NCBI RefSeq assembly: GCF_031877795.1
Contig: NC_133942.1
Coordinates: forward strand, 2,356,001 to 2,420,000
Reading direction: 5' to 3'
DNA length: 64,000 nt
DNA from: Strix aluco
Taxonomy: Eukaryota > Chordata > Aves > Strigiformes > Strigidae
A model generated the notes under the pieces. The model did no database searches. It saw only the letters and a program-made list of their open reading frames with translations, and was not told the DNA's origin. Shown here piece after piece: positions 50,205 through 59,800 of the stretch. Every line of letters begins with the position of its first letter. Within the stretch, counting starts at the first letter, position 1. The position numbers and the translations under genes are program-made.

Positions 50205-50291
50205 AGGAGCAGTTTGGAGCCTAAGGAACACATACAAATTTGCCTGCGTATTAGGCCGTTTACATCGTCAGAAAGAGAAAATGAATTGCAG
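50205..50291 (+). CDS. KIF20B: KIF20B-like exon, first motor beta-strand, intact
   Basis: This 87-nt exon (29 codons, phase 0) has a TTTAATTTAAG acceptor and a GTGTGA donor. It reads RSSLEPKEHIQICLRIRPFT, then SSERENELQ. The (I/V)-(I/V)CLRIRPF motif is the first strand of the kinesin motor and contacts the nucleotide base. No lesion is visible. Confidence 0.84.
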
Positions 50292-50426
50292 GTGTGACAT
50301 TTATATAGTTTAAAAATACCTTAAACGTATGTTTGGGGTTTTTGTTGGTTTTTGTTGTTTTTTTTTTTTCCGCTGAGCTTTTCATACTCTTTTCATGCCT
50401 GCATTGTTTCTGCTTCCTTTTAATAG

Positions 50427-50470
50427 AACTGTGTTTCACTTGAGGATTCAACAACCGTCATACGGGATCT
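50427..50470 (+). pseudogene. KIF20B: Degraded KIF20B-like exon remnant (CVSLEDSTTV)
   Basis: After a TTTTAATAG acceptor, phase 0 translation gives NCVSLEDSTTVIRDL. This corresponds to the GCV--LDS-TV-L segment that follows the RIRPF exon in KIF20B. The match ends after about 14 codons, no good donor follows, and the frame later meets a TGA. The rest of the exon appears to have been replaced or scrambled. Confidence 0.5.
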
Positions 50471-50582
50471 TTGTATTGGCATATTGCAACGACACTGTAT
50501 TGCTGTCCAGTGGAGCTGTTACACCAGTGACTGGTGATGTCCTGCCAGCGATGGGTCTTAAAGTCTCTGTTCTCTTTTGCAG

Positions 50583-50631
50583 GGAGACCGTCGAGAGAGC
50601 ACTAACAGCAAAGCACCAGTTGGTTGTAAGG
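50583..50631 (+). pseudogene. KIF20B: Possible small KIF20B-like exon remnant
   Basis: An excellent acceptor (TCTCTTTTGCAG) and donor (AAGG|GTATGT) frame 49 bases whose sequence GAGAGAGCACTAACAGC loosely recalls the GRLSEKS-GQ-AQK part of the KIF20B exon. No single frame gives the expected peptide throughout. It is either a decayed exon piece or a chance splice pair. Confidence 0.3.
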
Positions 50632-51286
50632 GTATGTTTTATATTAAAGAATTGCAATTAAAGCAGGCAAAGAAGCTTTCTTAAGGTCAATAACTGACTT
50701 CTGGCCTATGTTAATAATAAAATAACTACTTGACATTTTTATATGCCTGTGAATTGGACAGTGAGTAAGTTATCTGGCCAGAAAACACAAGGATACAATG
50801 GTTAGAAGTATACCTGAACAGGCATTAAATGAGATGAAGCTATGGCAAGGGAGAGTAGTACTACTTATGCTGTGGTCTCTAGTGGTATCCTGACCCTGTA
50901 TGTAATCAGATAAACCTAATTCTGCCATTTAAAAACTACCTAAATACTAGGTTTGCTTTAAAATGTTAGAATGTCATGTACTTGTCAGTTTGATTCTCTG
51001 TCTTCTAAAGACATTGAAGAGACTTGAATAATTCTAACACAGCTGCATGGTTTTGATAGAATTTGCAAGTGGGAAAGGAAGTGGTAGATTAGGTGTCTGG
51101 CAGATATGTAGGGTAAGCACATGACTTGCAGATATTTAAGAAAGGGGAGAAAAATTCCAAAGGACTTTTGTCTGGGGTAAGTGCTTTTTAGAAGGCTGCT
51201 GTAATACCAGTTTTCACTTATTAATTTTTTGAATGAAGTTCATTTTACAAGGTCTATACTGAGTTGTAATATTTTGTACTTGGCAG
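50632..51286 (+). other. Interval where the kinesin P-loop exons should be
   Basis: In KIF20B family genes, the exons carrying the nucleotide-binding P-loop (consensus GxTxxGKT) and the following helix lie here. No frame on the plus strand of this ~655-bp interval shows a GKT-type motif or flanking block. An unrelated short AT-rich sequence is all that is seen. Confidence 0.6.
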
Positions 51287-51481
51287 ATTTGGAAGAACTC
51301 TTAAAAGGCTCAGAACAGTCTAGCACAACTGCGAAAAATGACGTGAAGTTTTCTCTGTGGGTTTCATTTTGTGAGATTTACAATGAATGTTTTTATGATC
51401 TATCGATTGCTGTATGAAATGACAAGAAAAGAAAAACACTACGCCTTGCTCAAGACATCAAGGGATGTTCTTATGTAAAAG
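51287..51481 (+). pseudogene. KIF20B: KIF20B-like exon with in-frame stop
   Basis: From a TTGGCAG acceptor, with two bases completing an aspartate codon, the exon reads LEELLKGSEQSSTTAKN, then DVKFSLWVSFCEIYNECFYD and LSIAV. A TGA follows at 51415-51417, and then NDKKRKTLRLAQDIKGCSYV in the same frame. The donor GTGATT is weak. The match to KIF20B (KFS-WVSF-EIYNE--YDL, then KRK-LRL-QD-KG) is clear on both sides of the stop. The upstream limit is uncertain because the frame is also open for about 60 bases before the acceptor. Confidence 0.8.
51415..51417 (+). other. KIF20B: Premature TGA in KIF20B-like motor exon
   Basis: TGA stands where the family has a polar residue just after the YDL--V strand. 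The same frame continues for 21 further matching codons to the exon end. Confidence 0.83.
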
Positions 51482-52937
51482 GTGATTAGAATACATTGCA
51501 AATTGCCAAACATGTAATTTGAAAAGTCAGTCTTCCTGTAATAATGTTTCTTTCTAGATTAGAAAACTCCGAACTGTATTCACTGTGGCACTAGAAATGT
51601 CCACCTTGAGCGTGAAAGGCAACAATTTGTATCACAGAAGTATCTGTGCCTTTAATAGTGTTTTCTCTCTATTCTTAACTGTAACTCTGCAAAGCCTGCG
51701 TGCACTCCACTGCCTTGATATTTCTTTGAAATGGGAGAAATATTGAGAACAATTGACAAATTTTTAGTGGGTTTTTTTTTTCCATTTTCTTAAAAAAAGA
51801 CTCCAAATTCTTACCTATAGTTATAATTGGCTCAACAGTTCTATTTTTTAGTATTTTCTGTAGAGATGCACTTCAGAGAATATGTGAGAAAGTTCAGTCT
51901 GACTGCAAATTACATTTTACAGTACTCTAATCAAGTCTGTGATGTAATTTGTTGTGGGTTGCGGGAGGCGGGGGGTTAGCAGAACTCTAACAGTTCAGTG
52001 TTTGTTTCTGGCCATGGGAAAAACAGGTTTCAAATCCTATTGGATTTGTTATAGGTTCTTTGGACAATCAAGACACCAATTCTAGATTAAAGGCTTTTTT
52101 GTAGGTGTTTGGCCTGCTACTTTTATCTTTCATATGCCAAACTATAGATTCAAAAAGCTGAATCAGATGATAAACCCCACTCCTTCATTTCTTCAAAGAC
52201 TAGAAAATGTGTGAAGTAGGAAATAGTCTGCTTTGAGCTATGCTTCAGCATAATCTCTTTTTATAACATTTGGAAGTATAAGATTGTTCCTGATGTTCTT
52301 GAGGAAAACCAACTAATGATTTTCTTATTTTTCTTGGTCACAGCTGGTGTTTTTTTTGCTAGTACAATTTTGGTGACCTCTAGTTTAACAGAGGCCATAA
52401 TGTTCATATTATAAGTTCCATTAGTAGGGTTGTAGGTATTTACTCGAGCCCATACCAAGATGACATACAGTCATCATACTGCAGACAGAATTCTTCACTG
52501 ATTTTTTTTTTAACTTGATGGCCCTGAAAGATGTCTAGGTGATTTCCCCCCCTGCCCTCAAAATCATAGGCTAAACCAGAGAAGCTGTCCAGGTAGAATT
52601 CTGCCTTGATGAGTATGAACATAGGGCTTTCATGCTCATGTTAGACCCTGTGCTTTGGCTTTCCAGAGCGCAGGCTAAGGTTGCTCACTTAATTTGGATG
52701 GAGCATATTTCTGTGTGCTAATAGGATGAAATGATGAGATAGATGTGCCCTTCCTTTCCCATGGAAGGAAGAATCTTGATTTTGTCATCATATAATTTCT
52801 GTCTGAAGCATGCTTAGTAAAATGTTTTTATGTCTCAAGTAAACGTATTGTTCTTGGTGTGCATATCTTATCCCCTAATCCCTTCTTTCTTTTGGATAAT
52901 GATATTTACAAGATTACCATGTTTGTTTTTCCTAAAG
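51482..52937 (+). other. Intron of the KIF20B-like gene
   Basis: About 1.5 kb, AT-rich. Two neighbouring minus-strand open frames (52261-52458 and 52440-52622) offset by a frameshift give lysine-rich, plausible-looking peptide, but no family was recognised. Confidence 0.5.
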
Positions 52938-53049
52938 ATCTGCAGTGGGTTCAGATTTCTGATTCTAAAGAAGCTTTTAGTCTTCTAAAACTGGGGTTGA
53001 AACACCAGAGTATCTCAAGCAAGAAACTAAATACTTGCTCCAGCAGAAG
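52938..53049 (+). CDS. KIF20B: KIF20B-like exon up to switch I, intact
   Basis: This 112-nt exon has a TTTTTCCTAAAG acceptor and a GTGAGA donor. Using split codons at both ends, it reads DLQWVQISDSKEAFSLLKLG, then LKHQSISSKKLNTCSSR. The end joins SHSIF of the next exon to give the N--SSRSHSIF switch I motif of kinesins. No lesion is visible. Confidence 0.86.
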
Positions 53050-53498
53050 GTGAGAAACTTTCTGAATAACATTGGGCATAGGATGGTGTCTGGGAGGAGG
53101 GGGGAACTAAAATATGGATTGTGGCTTTTAGGAGGGGAAGAGGCTTTAACAGGGCCTAGATATCTAGGTTTGGCATCCTTTAGCACTATGTGACCCAGTG
53201 CTTTTAGTCAAAAGGATTCAATCCTTCAGTAAGATGAACATGTTCAAAAACTAACAGTTTTATCAAATACTCTCCTTCAAGCAAAAACATTTAGCTTTAT
53301 TCCATCTAACTGTCTGAGGAAAAAGCAAAATAAAGGCTACATAAGCATCTCTTTAGAAGTTTGTATCTGATAGAATATATGCTTAGAGAAGTTGAAAGAT
53401 TCAACAGTGTTTTGAACAGATGTTGTGGAGGCTAAAAATATTTTGAATGTATTCGTCTACTTTATCACTTCTCTGCTGATTTAAGCTTTTCCTTTTAG

Positions 53499-53570
53499 TC
53501 ACAGCATATTCACAGTTAAGATACTAAAAGCTGAAGATTCAGGAGCACCGCGAGTGACCCGAGTCAATGA
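53499..53570 (+). CDS. KIF20B: KIF20B-like exon after switch I, intact
   Basis: This 72-nt exon has a CCTTTTAG acceptor and a strong GTAAGT donor. It reads SHSIFTVKILKAEDSGAPRV, then TRVN plus GA of a split glutamate codon. SHSIFTVKI completes the switch I region. The phase predicts the next exon should begin with one base completing GA-A, followed by LS-CDLAG. Confidence 0.86.
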
Positions 53571-53610
53571 GTAAGTTCAGAGCAGAGACCCTCTCTTCTT
53601 TGTGATGGAA

Positions 53611-53886
53611 CTGTCAGTTCTGGTCTGTGTTGGTGTGCTGGTACTGGGAACTGCCAGTTCTGGTCTGTGTTGGTGGACTGGTACTGGGAACTGTCAGTTA
53701 TGGTCTGTGTTGGTGTGCTGGTACTGGGAACTGTCAGTTGTGGTCTGTGTTGGTGGACTGGTACTGGGAACTGTCAGTTCTGGTCTGTGTTGGTGGACTT
53801 GTACTGGGAACTGTCAGTTATGGTCTGTGTTGGTGTGTTGGTACTGGGAACTGTCAGTTCTGGTCTGTGTTGGTGGACTGGTACTG
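53611..53886 (+). repeat. 40-bp minisatellite, about 7 copies
   Basis: The unit begins CTGTCAGTTCTGGTCTGTGT and ends TGGTACTGGGAA. Copies start at 53611, 53651, 53691, 53731, 53771, 53811 and 53851, with few substitutions. Variant bases recur every three copies (for example GTTATGG in copies 3 and 6, TGTGCTG or TGTGTTG), suggesting duplication of a 120-bp block. Three overlapping open frames of 103-143 codons read through it because 40 is not a multiple of 3. The intronic location makes coding unlikely. Confidence 0.95.
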
Positions 53887-54296
53887 CACTATACACCCAG
53901 TGCTTCGTGGTAGAAACTCATGCCTGTGTGGTGGTTTCCCCAGTTCCTACCATCACACAGTTGTTGTCCCTCTACCTCCAGCCATCAGGCTGCAGGGCTC
54001 TTCTGTGCCTTGTCCCCTCTGTGCAGCACAAGGTTCTGTCAGCCCGCTGTACACCTGAACTCCTCTGAGTCCTCAGAAGGAAGAGATGGTGGGGGGAGGG
54101 GAAATAGGAGGTGTGTTGGGAAAAGGTTTGTCAGGAAGTAATGTAAAATTTGATTGAGAAAACAACATTGAAAAGGATGGAAGTGTTTGTGCAGATGAAG
54201 ATCAAGAAATTCTTCTAAAAAAAATGATCGTTTTTAAAAGTGAATAATTTGTGCATGTTCTAAGGTAAATAAAGGGAATTTTCCTTATCTGCTTTC

Positions 54297-54298
54297 GG
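54297..54298 (+). other. KIF20B: Lost 3' splice acceptor (GG instead of AG)
   Basis: The exon boundary predicted from the phase of the previous exon is after 54298, where the sequence is a pyrimidine tract TTTTCCTTATCTGCTTTC followed by GG and then ACTGTCAATG. A single A-to-G change at 54297 accounts for it. No AG occurs between the pyrimidine tract and the start of the conserved reading. Confidence 0.75.
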
Positions 54299-54445
54299 AC
54301 TGTCAATGTGTGATCTTGCTGGTTCAGAAAGATATGCCAGGACCCACAGTGAAGGTCACAGATTGAAAGAGAGCGGAAATACAAACACCTCTCTTCTGAT
54401 TCTGGGCAAGTGTATTAACGCACTCAAGAATTGTCAACGGTCAAA
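54299..54445 (+). pseudogene. KIF20B: KIF20B-like switch II exon with lost acceptor
   Basis: This 147-nt exon reads [20 protein letters not shown], then [20 protein letters not shown] and ALKNCQRS plus AA of a lysine codon, before a GTAAGT donor. DLAGSER is the switch II motif and NTSLL-LGKCI the helix after it; both are intact. The reading frame is undamaged, but the exon probably cannot be spliced normally because its acceptor reads GG. Confidence 0.85.
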
Positions 54446-56233
54446 GTAAGTCCTTTTACGAATTGCAAACTGGTTGTGGCTTTTAGGTACTGCCTCCAAT
54501 GTTTAAAAGCTGTTGTTTAAAATACACAATGCTAACACTAAGTTTCTGGCAGAAATGATGTATAGACTTGTTGATCTACCAGAGTTACCTTAAAACTTGT
54601 CTTGTTTTTCTCTTTTCCTTGTTTTGCTCTTTTGCTCTAATCTCCTTTAAGCATGCTATCATATATTTTAGCAATTTAACTTTACTCCTCTGAGCTTGGT
54701 TTATCAAAGAAACAAACTTTGGAATAAGTTTAAAACCCCCTTTTCACTAGTGTCATAGTAAGAGTCAAATTTTTAGCCTTTTATTACTCCTTATGAACTA
54801 ACTCAACTGTCTACGTACTTCTAGTGTAACATTTTTTTCATCAGCAGAATATTGCTGTGCTATCATAACTGGGCACCATTTGACAAAAATTATCTGTTTT
54901 TAATAAATACTGACATAACTTTTAACACTCCTCCTGATCCAGCTAACCATATGCAGACAAAAGAAAGCCTTCCTGCTATTTATGCCCTAGCTTGGGGATC
55001 TAAATAAAAGTGAAATAATACAAGAAGTTAGTTTTCTAAAAAACAGTACGATCTATAGTCACAGCTGGATATAACTGTCTAGGAACTGCTTTCTCCACAT
55101 GTTCTCATTTGCAGATCTGTTTCTGTCCCAGAAGTTAAATGAACTCAGTCTGCTGGTTGATGTGCTTTGCCAAATTCACTTAACCCGTAACACTGTTCCT
55201 GATGCCTGTTCAAAGTCTGTAACACCTTAAGATGAAAAAGCTTTGCTAGCGTGTGTTCCTGATTATGTTTTGTGAATTTACAGTCTGTCTTATTTTCCTG
55301 TTCTTTCCAGATAGGAAGGATGCATTAAAACTAGCAGCTGCTTAGAGGGCTGTTAATGTATTCAGAATGTCTTTTTCTGATCCTAATAACTTGGAATTTT
55401 AACAATGTAGAAGGAATGTTCTGAAGCATGATCTCTTAAAGTGTTAATACCTGCCCCTTGCAAGTTGAATAGGAAGTAGTACATTTCTTTAAAATATTTT
55501 GGACTGTCAGTCCTGCAGCAAAGCTACTTATGAGCTGTCTATGTACTCTGGTAGGAGTGTCGCTGCCTTCCTGAGTTCTGTAGCACTGTCCATATAACTG
55601 AATAGCTGTTATGTGTGCAAAATGCAGCCAACCTGTTTGGTGGCAAGTGTGCGTTCAGTCATGTTTTAGGAATTCTCATAACATTTCCTATAAGCATCAT
55701 AAACTACATCCCCAGCTGTTAAATTCAAGTGCCAAACTGCTGGGAGATTAGGAAGAAAGTTCTGAAAAGTATCTCCATGTGTTTGGTGTGTGCTCATTTT
55801 CTTGCCTAGGCACTTGCTATTGTCCGTTCTCAGAGGCCGGATACTGAGTGAGAGAGATCTCTGATGATGTTGGATACTGCATGCGTAGGACTAGACATGT
55901 TCTCTTCATTAATGGTGAAAGGAAGAGAGAGGTTGGGGCATAGTTTGGTGTAGCATGAGGCTGTGTGACCTGCCCAAGGCTAAAGGTCGAACACTCCCTT
56001 AGTTTAGGTGCTCCCCCTGATTGTATTGCTGTAGCCTGTCTGAGGTGATGGCTAAAGCAGCAGTCACAACAGCCACACAGTCTCTCTGCAAACAGCTGCA
56101 TCCAGTCCAAAAGAATTTTAATTGATTTAATGACTACTGCTTTAATAAATATTTTTAAGTCTTCATGCTGGATAGCTCTTACACTGGCTGGACATTATTA
56201 AGCATCTGGTCATCTGTTCTTTTGTCTCCAAAG
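54446..56233 (+). other. Intron of the KIF20B-like gene
   Basis: About 1.8 kb, AT-rich. A short patch near 55.96 kb (TGTGTGACCTGCCCAAGGCT) weakly recalls a MIR core but is too short to call. Nothing else seen. Confidence 0.6.
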
Positions 56234-56396
56234 GTCGCAGCAGCACATACCCTTTCAGGAGAGTAAGTTAACTCATTTCCTTCAAGGATTCTTCAGTGCA
56301 AAGGGGAAGGTATACGTGATAGTAAACATAAGCCAGTGTGCTTCAGCATATGATGAAACACTCCATGTGTTAAAGTTCTCGGCCACTGCACAAAAA
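56234..56396 (+). CDS. KIF20B: KIF20B-like exon, end of motor core, intact
   Basis: This 163-nt exon has a TTTGTCTCCAAAG acceptor and a GTAAGT donor. It reads SQQHIPFQESKLTHFLQGFF, then SAKGKVYVIVNISQCASAYD and ETLHVLKFSATAQK. The blocks PF-ESKLT, NISQ--S-YDETL-VLKFS and A-A form the final helix of the kinesin motor. It should be followed by neck and coiled-coil exons. None was seen before the satellite starts at about 56805. Confidence 0.87.
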
Positions 56397-56804
56397 GTAA
56401 GTGTGTTGCAGTTTATCTTGACCACTACTTCTGATTTGCCTTTAAAGAGCAGGTTACCTCACTTCTAAGAATATGAATTTACTTACTGGATTTTTCTGTC
56501 TCATGTTGCAATCATATTTTCTAATTGCTCCTAGTCACGCTTTATTTCCTTGTAAAGCTTTTTAAAAGGCTTTGTTGGGACATACATATTTTTTTTTGTG
56601 GGAGTGGGAACATGTTCTATTAAAAATCCATAATTCCCATAAAATATCCAGCCTGACAAGACACTTGCTATATTTGGAAGAAATTCCCTGAGATCTGGGT
56701 GAATTTTTCTTCTGTAGGCATTCCATGCTCTCACCTAGGAACAAGTCTAGCTGCCCCATATACTACTGCTATCTTATAACTACTATACTACTGCTATCTA
56801 ATAT
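56397..56804. other. Unique sequence between the last kinesin exon and the satellite
   Basis: About 400 bp. No further exon recognised. Its right end carries a 16-bp direct repeat (TATACTACTGCTATCT) at 56759-56774 and 56784-56799, immediately before the satellite junction. Confidence 0.6.
56759..56799 (+). repeat. 16-bp direct repeat at the satellite junction
   Basis: TATACTACTGCTATCT occurs twice with a 25-bp period. The array begins five bases later. Confidence 0.9.
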
Positions 56805-59800
56805 CTCGCCGAGGAGAGCAGCTGCAGTGCAGGCAAGGCCGTACTGGGGGGTTTTTGCGGCAAAAGGGACTGGAAAGTAGCTTTTTTTTGGGGGGGACTT
56901 TTGAATCTTTTTGGAGACAGAAAGGCGGCTAGCCGGCTCTAAGGAGACTGGCAAGCCGGTGGGCGGGCAGCTGAGGAGGCGTGGGCTGTGGGCTGAGCCC
57001 AGGGCCGGTGGCGCCTGTTTCGAGCGAGGTGTGAACACAGCAACGGTCACTCGCCAAGGAGAGCAGCTGCAGTGCAGGCAAGGCCGTACTGGGGGGTTTT
57101 TGCGGCAAAAGGGACTGGAAAGTAGCTTTTTTTTGGGGGGGACTTTTGAATCTTTTTGGAGACAGAAAGGCGGCTAGCCGGCTCTAAGGAGACTGGCAAG
57201 CCGGTGGGCGGGCAGCTGAGGAGGCGTGGGCTGTGGGCTGAGCCCAGGGCCGGTGGCGCCTGTTTCGAGCGAGGTGTGAACACAGCAACGGTCACTCGCG
57301 GAGGAGAGCAGCTGCAGTGCAGGCAAGGCCGTACTGGGGGGTTTTTGCGGCAAAAGGGACTGGAAAGTAGCTTTTTTTGGGGGGGGACTTTTGAATCTTT
57401 TTGGAGACAGAAAGGCGGCTAGCTGGCTCTAAGGAGACTGGCAAGCCGGTGGGCGGGCAGCTGAGGAGGCGTGGGCTGTGGGCTGAGCCCAGGGCCGGTG
57501 GCGCCTGTTTCGAGCGAGGTGTGAACACAGCAAGGGTCACTCGCTGAGGAGAGCAGCTGCAGTGCAGGCAAGGCCGTACTGGGGGGTTTTTGCGGCAAAA
57601 GGGTCTGGAAAGTAGCTTTTTTTTGGGGGGGACTTTTGAATCTTTTTGGAGACAGAAAGGCGGCTAGCCGGCTCTAAGGAGACTGGCAAGCCGGTGGGCG
57701 GGCAGCTGAGGAGGCGTGGGCTGTGGGCTGAGCCCAGGGCCGGTGGCGCCTGTTTCGAGCGAGGTGTGAACACAGCAATGGTCACTCGCCGAGGAGAGCA
57801 GCTGCAGTGCAGGCAAGGCCGTACGGGGGGGTTTTTGCAGCAAAAGGGACTGGAAAGTAGCTTTTTTTTGGGGGGGACTTTTGAATCTTTTTGGAGACAG
57901 AAAGGCGGCTAGCCGGCTCTAAGGAGACTGGCAAGCCGGTGGGCGGGCAGCTGAGGAGGCGTGGGCTGTGGGCTGAGCCCAGGGCCGGTGGCGCCTGTTT
58001 CGAGCGAGGTGTGAACACAGCAACGGTCACTCGCCGAGGAGAGCAGCTGCAGTGCAGGCAAGGCCGTACTGGGGAGTTTTCGCGGCAAAAGGGACTGGAA
58101 AGTAGCTTTTTTTGGGGGGGGACTTTTGAATCTTTTTGGAGACAGAAAGGCGGCTAGCTGGCTCTAAGGCTACTGGCAAGCCGGTGGGCGGGCAGCTGAG
58201 GAGGCGTGGGCTGTGGGCTGAGCCCAGGGCCGGTGGCGCCTGTTTCGAGCGAGGTGTGAACACTGCAACGGTCATTTGCCGAGGAGAGCAGCTGCAGTGC
58301 AGGCAAGGCCGTACTGGGGGGTTTTCGCGGCAAAAGGGACTGGAAAGTAGCTTTTTTTGGGGGGGACTTTTGAATCTTTTTGGAGACAGAAAGGCGGCTA
58401 GCCGTCTCTAAGGAGACTGGCAAGCCGGTGGGCGGGCAGCTGAGGAGGCGTGGGCTGTGGGCTGAGCCCAGGGCCGGTGGCGCCTGTTTCGAGCGAGGTG
58501 TGAACACAGCAACGGTCACTCGCCGAGGAGAGCAGCTGCAGTGCAGGCAAGGCCGTACTGGGGGGTTTTTGCGGCAAAAGGGACTGGAAAGTAGCTTTTT
58601 TTTGGGGGGGACTTTTGAATCTTTTTGGAGACAGAAAGGCGGCTAGCCGGCTCTAAGGAGACTGGCAAGCCGGTGGGCGGGCAGCTGAGGAGGCGTGGGC
58701 TTGTGGGCTGAGCCCAGGGCCGGTGGTGCCTGTTTCGAGCAAGGTGTGAACACAGCAAGGGTCACTCGCCGAGGAGAGCAGCTGCAGTGCAGGCAAGGCC
58801 GTACTGGGGGGTTTTCGCGGCAAAAGGGACTGGAAAGTAGCTTTTTTTGGGGGGGGACTTTTGAATCTTTTTGGAGACAGAAAGGCGGCTAGCCGGCTCT
58901 AAGGAGACTGGCAAGCCGGTGGGCGGGCAGCTGAGGAGGCGTGGGCTGTGGGCTGAGCCCAGGGCCGGTGGCGCCTGTTTCGAGCGAGGTGTGAACACAG
59001 CAACGGTCACTCGCCGAGGAGAGCAGCTGCAGTGCAGGCAAGGCCGTACGGGGGGGTTTTTGCGGCAAAAGGGACTGGAAAGTAGCTTTTTTTTGGGGGG
59101 GACTTTTGAATCTTTTTGGAGACAGAAAGGCGGCTAGCCGGCTCTAAGGAGACTGGCAAGCCGGTGGGCGGGCAGCTGAGGAGGCGTGGGCTGTGGGCTG
59201 AGCCCAGGGCCGGTGGCACCTGTTTCGAGCGAGGTGTGAACACAGCAAGGGTCACTCGCCGAGGAGAGCAGCTGCAGTGCAGGCAAGGCCGTACTGGGGG
59301 GTTTTTGCGGCAAAAGGGACTGGAAAGTAGCTTTTTCTGGGGGGGGACTTTTGAATCTTTTTGGAGACAGAAAGGCGGCTAGCCGGCTCTAAGGAGACTG
59401 GCAAGCCGGTGGGCGGGCAGCTGAGGAGGCGTGGGCTGTGGGCTGAGCCCAGGGCCGGTGGCGCCTGTTTCGAGCGAGGTGTGAACACAGCAAGGGTCAC
59501 TCGCCGAGGAGAGCAGCTGCAGTGCAGGCAAGGCCGTACTGGGGAGTTTTCGCGGCAAAAGGGACTGTAAAGTAGCTTTTTTTTGGGGGGGACTTTTGAA
59601 TCTTTTTGGAGACAGAAAGGCGGCTAGCCGTCTCTAAGGAGACTGGCAAGCCGGTGGGCGGGCAGCTGAGGAGGCGTGGGCTGTGGGCTGAGTCCAGGGC
59701 CGGTGGCGCCTGTTTCGAGCGAGGTGTGAACACAGCAAGGGTCACTCGCCGAGGAGAGCAGCTGCAGTGCAGGCAAGGCCGTACTGGGGAGTTTTCGCGG

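Larger units (their letters stand above)
53571..54298 (+). other. Intron with minisatellite and mutated 3' splice site
   Basis: A 728-bp intron with a good donor (GTAAGT), the 40-bp minisatellite at its left end, and a GG in place of the AG acceptor at its right end. Confidence 0.7.
49527..56396 (+). pseudogene. KIF20B: KIF20B-like kinesin-6 motor fragment, disabled and truncated
   Basis: Plus-strand exons translate to successive parts of the motor domain of KIF20B (MPHOSPH1), a plus-end-directed kinesin-6 used in cytokinesis. Start exon: 49527-49671. CLRIRPF strand: 50205-50291. Degraded exon pieces: near 50.43 and 50.58 kb. WVSFCEIYNE: 51287-51481. Switch I: 52938-53570. Switch II: 54299-54445. 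Last motor exon: 56234-56396. Splice phases fit exactly between the exons at 51287, 52938, 53499, 54299 and 56234. Four defects are visible: no P-loop (GKT) exon between 50.63 and 51.29 kb; TGA at 51415-51417; acceptor GG instead of AG at 54297-54298; and no stalk, coiled-coil or tail because satellite begins 409 bp after the last exon. Without a P-loop no ATPase could be made. KIF20B is preferred over KIF20A from the N-terminus and the block DLQWVQISDSKEAF. Confidence 0.82.

Noticed and set aside
53602-54068. Three overlapping Trp/Gly/Leu-rich repeat frames over the minisatellite
   Set aside because: They are the three frames of one 40-bp DNA repeat inside an intron, with no evidence of coding.
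55930-56000. Short MIR-like core (GTGACCTGCCCAAGG)
   Set aside because: The match is about 20 bases with no flanking MIR landmarks in order.
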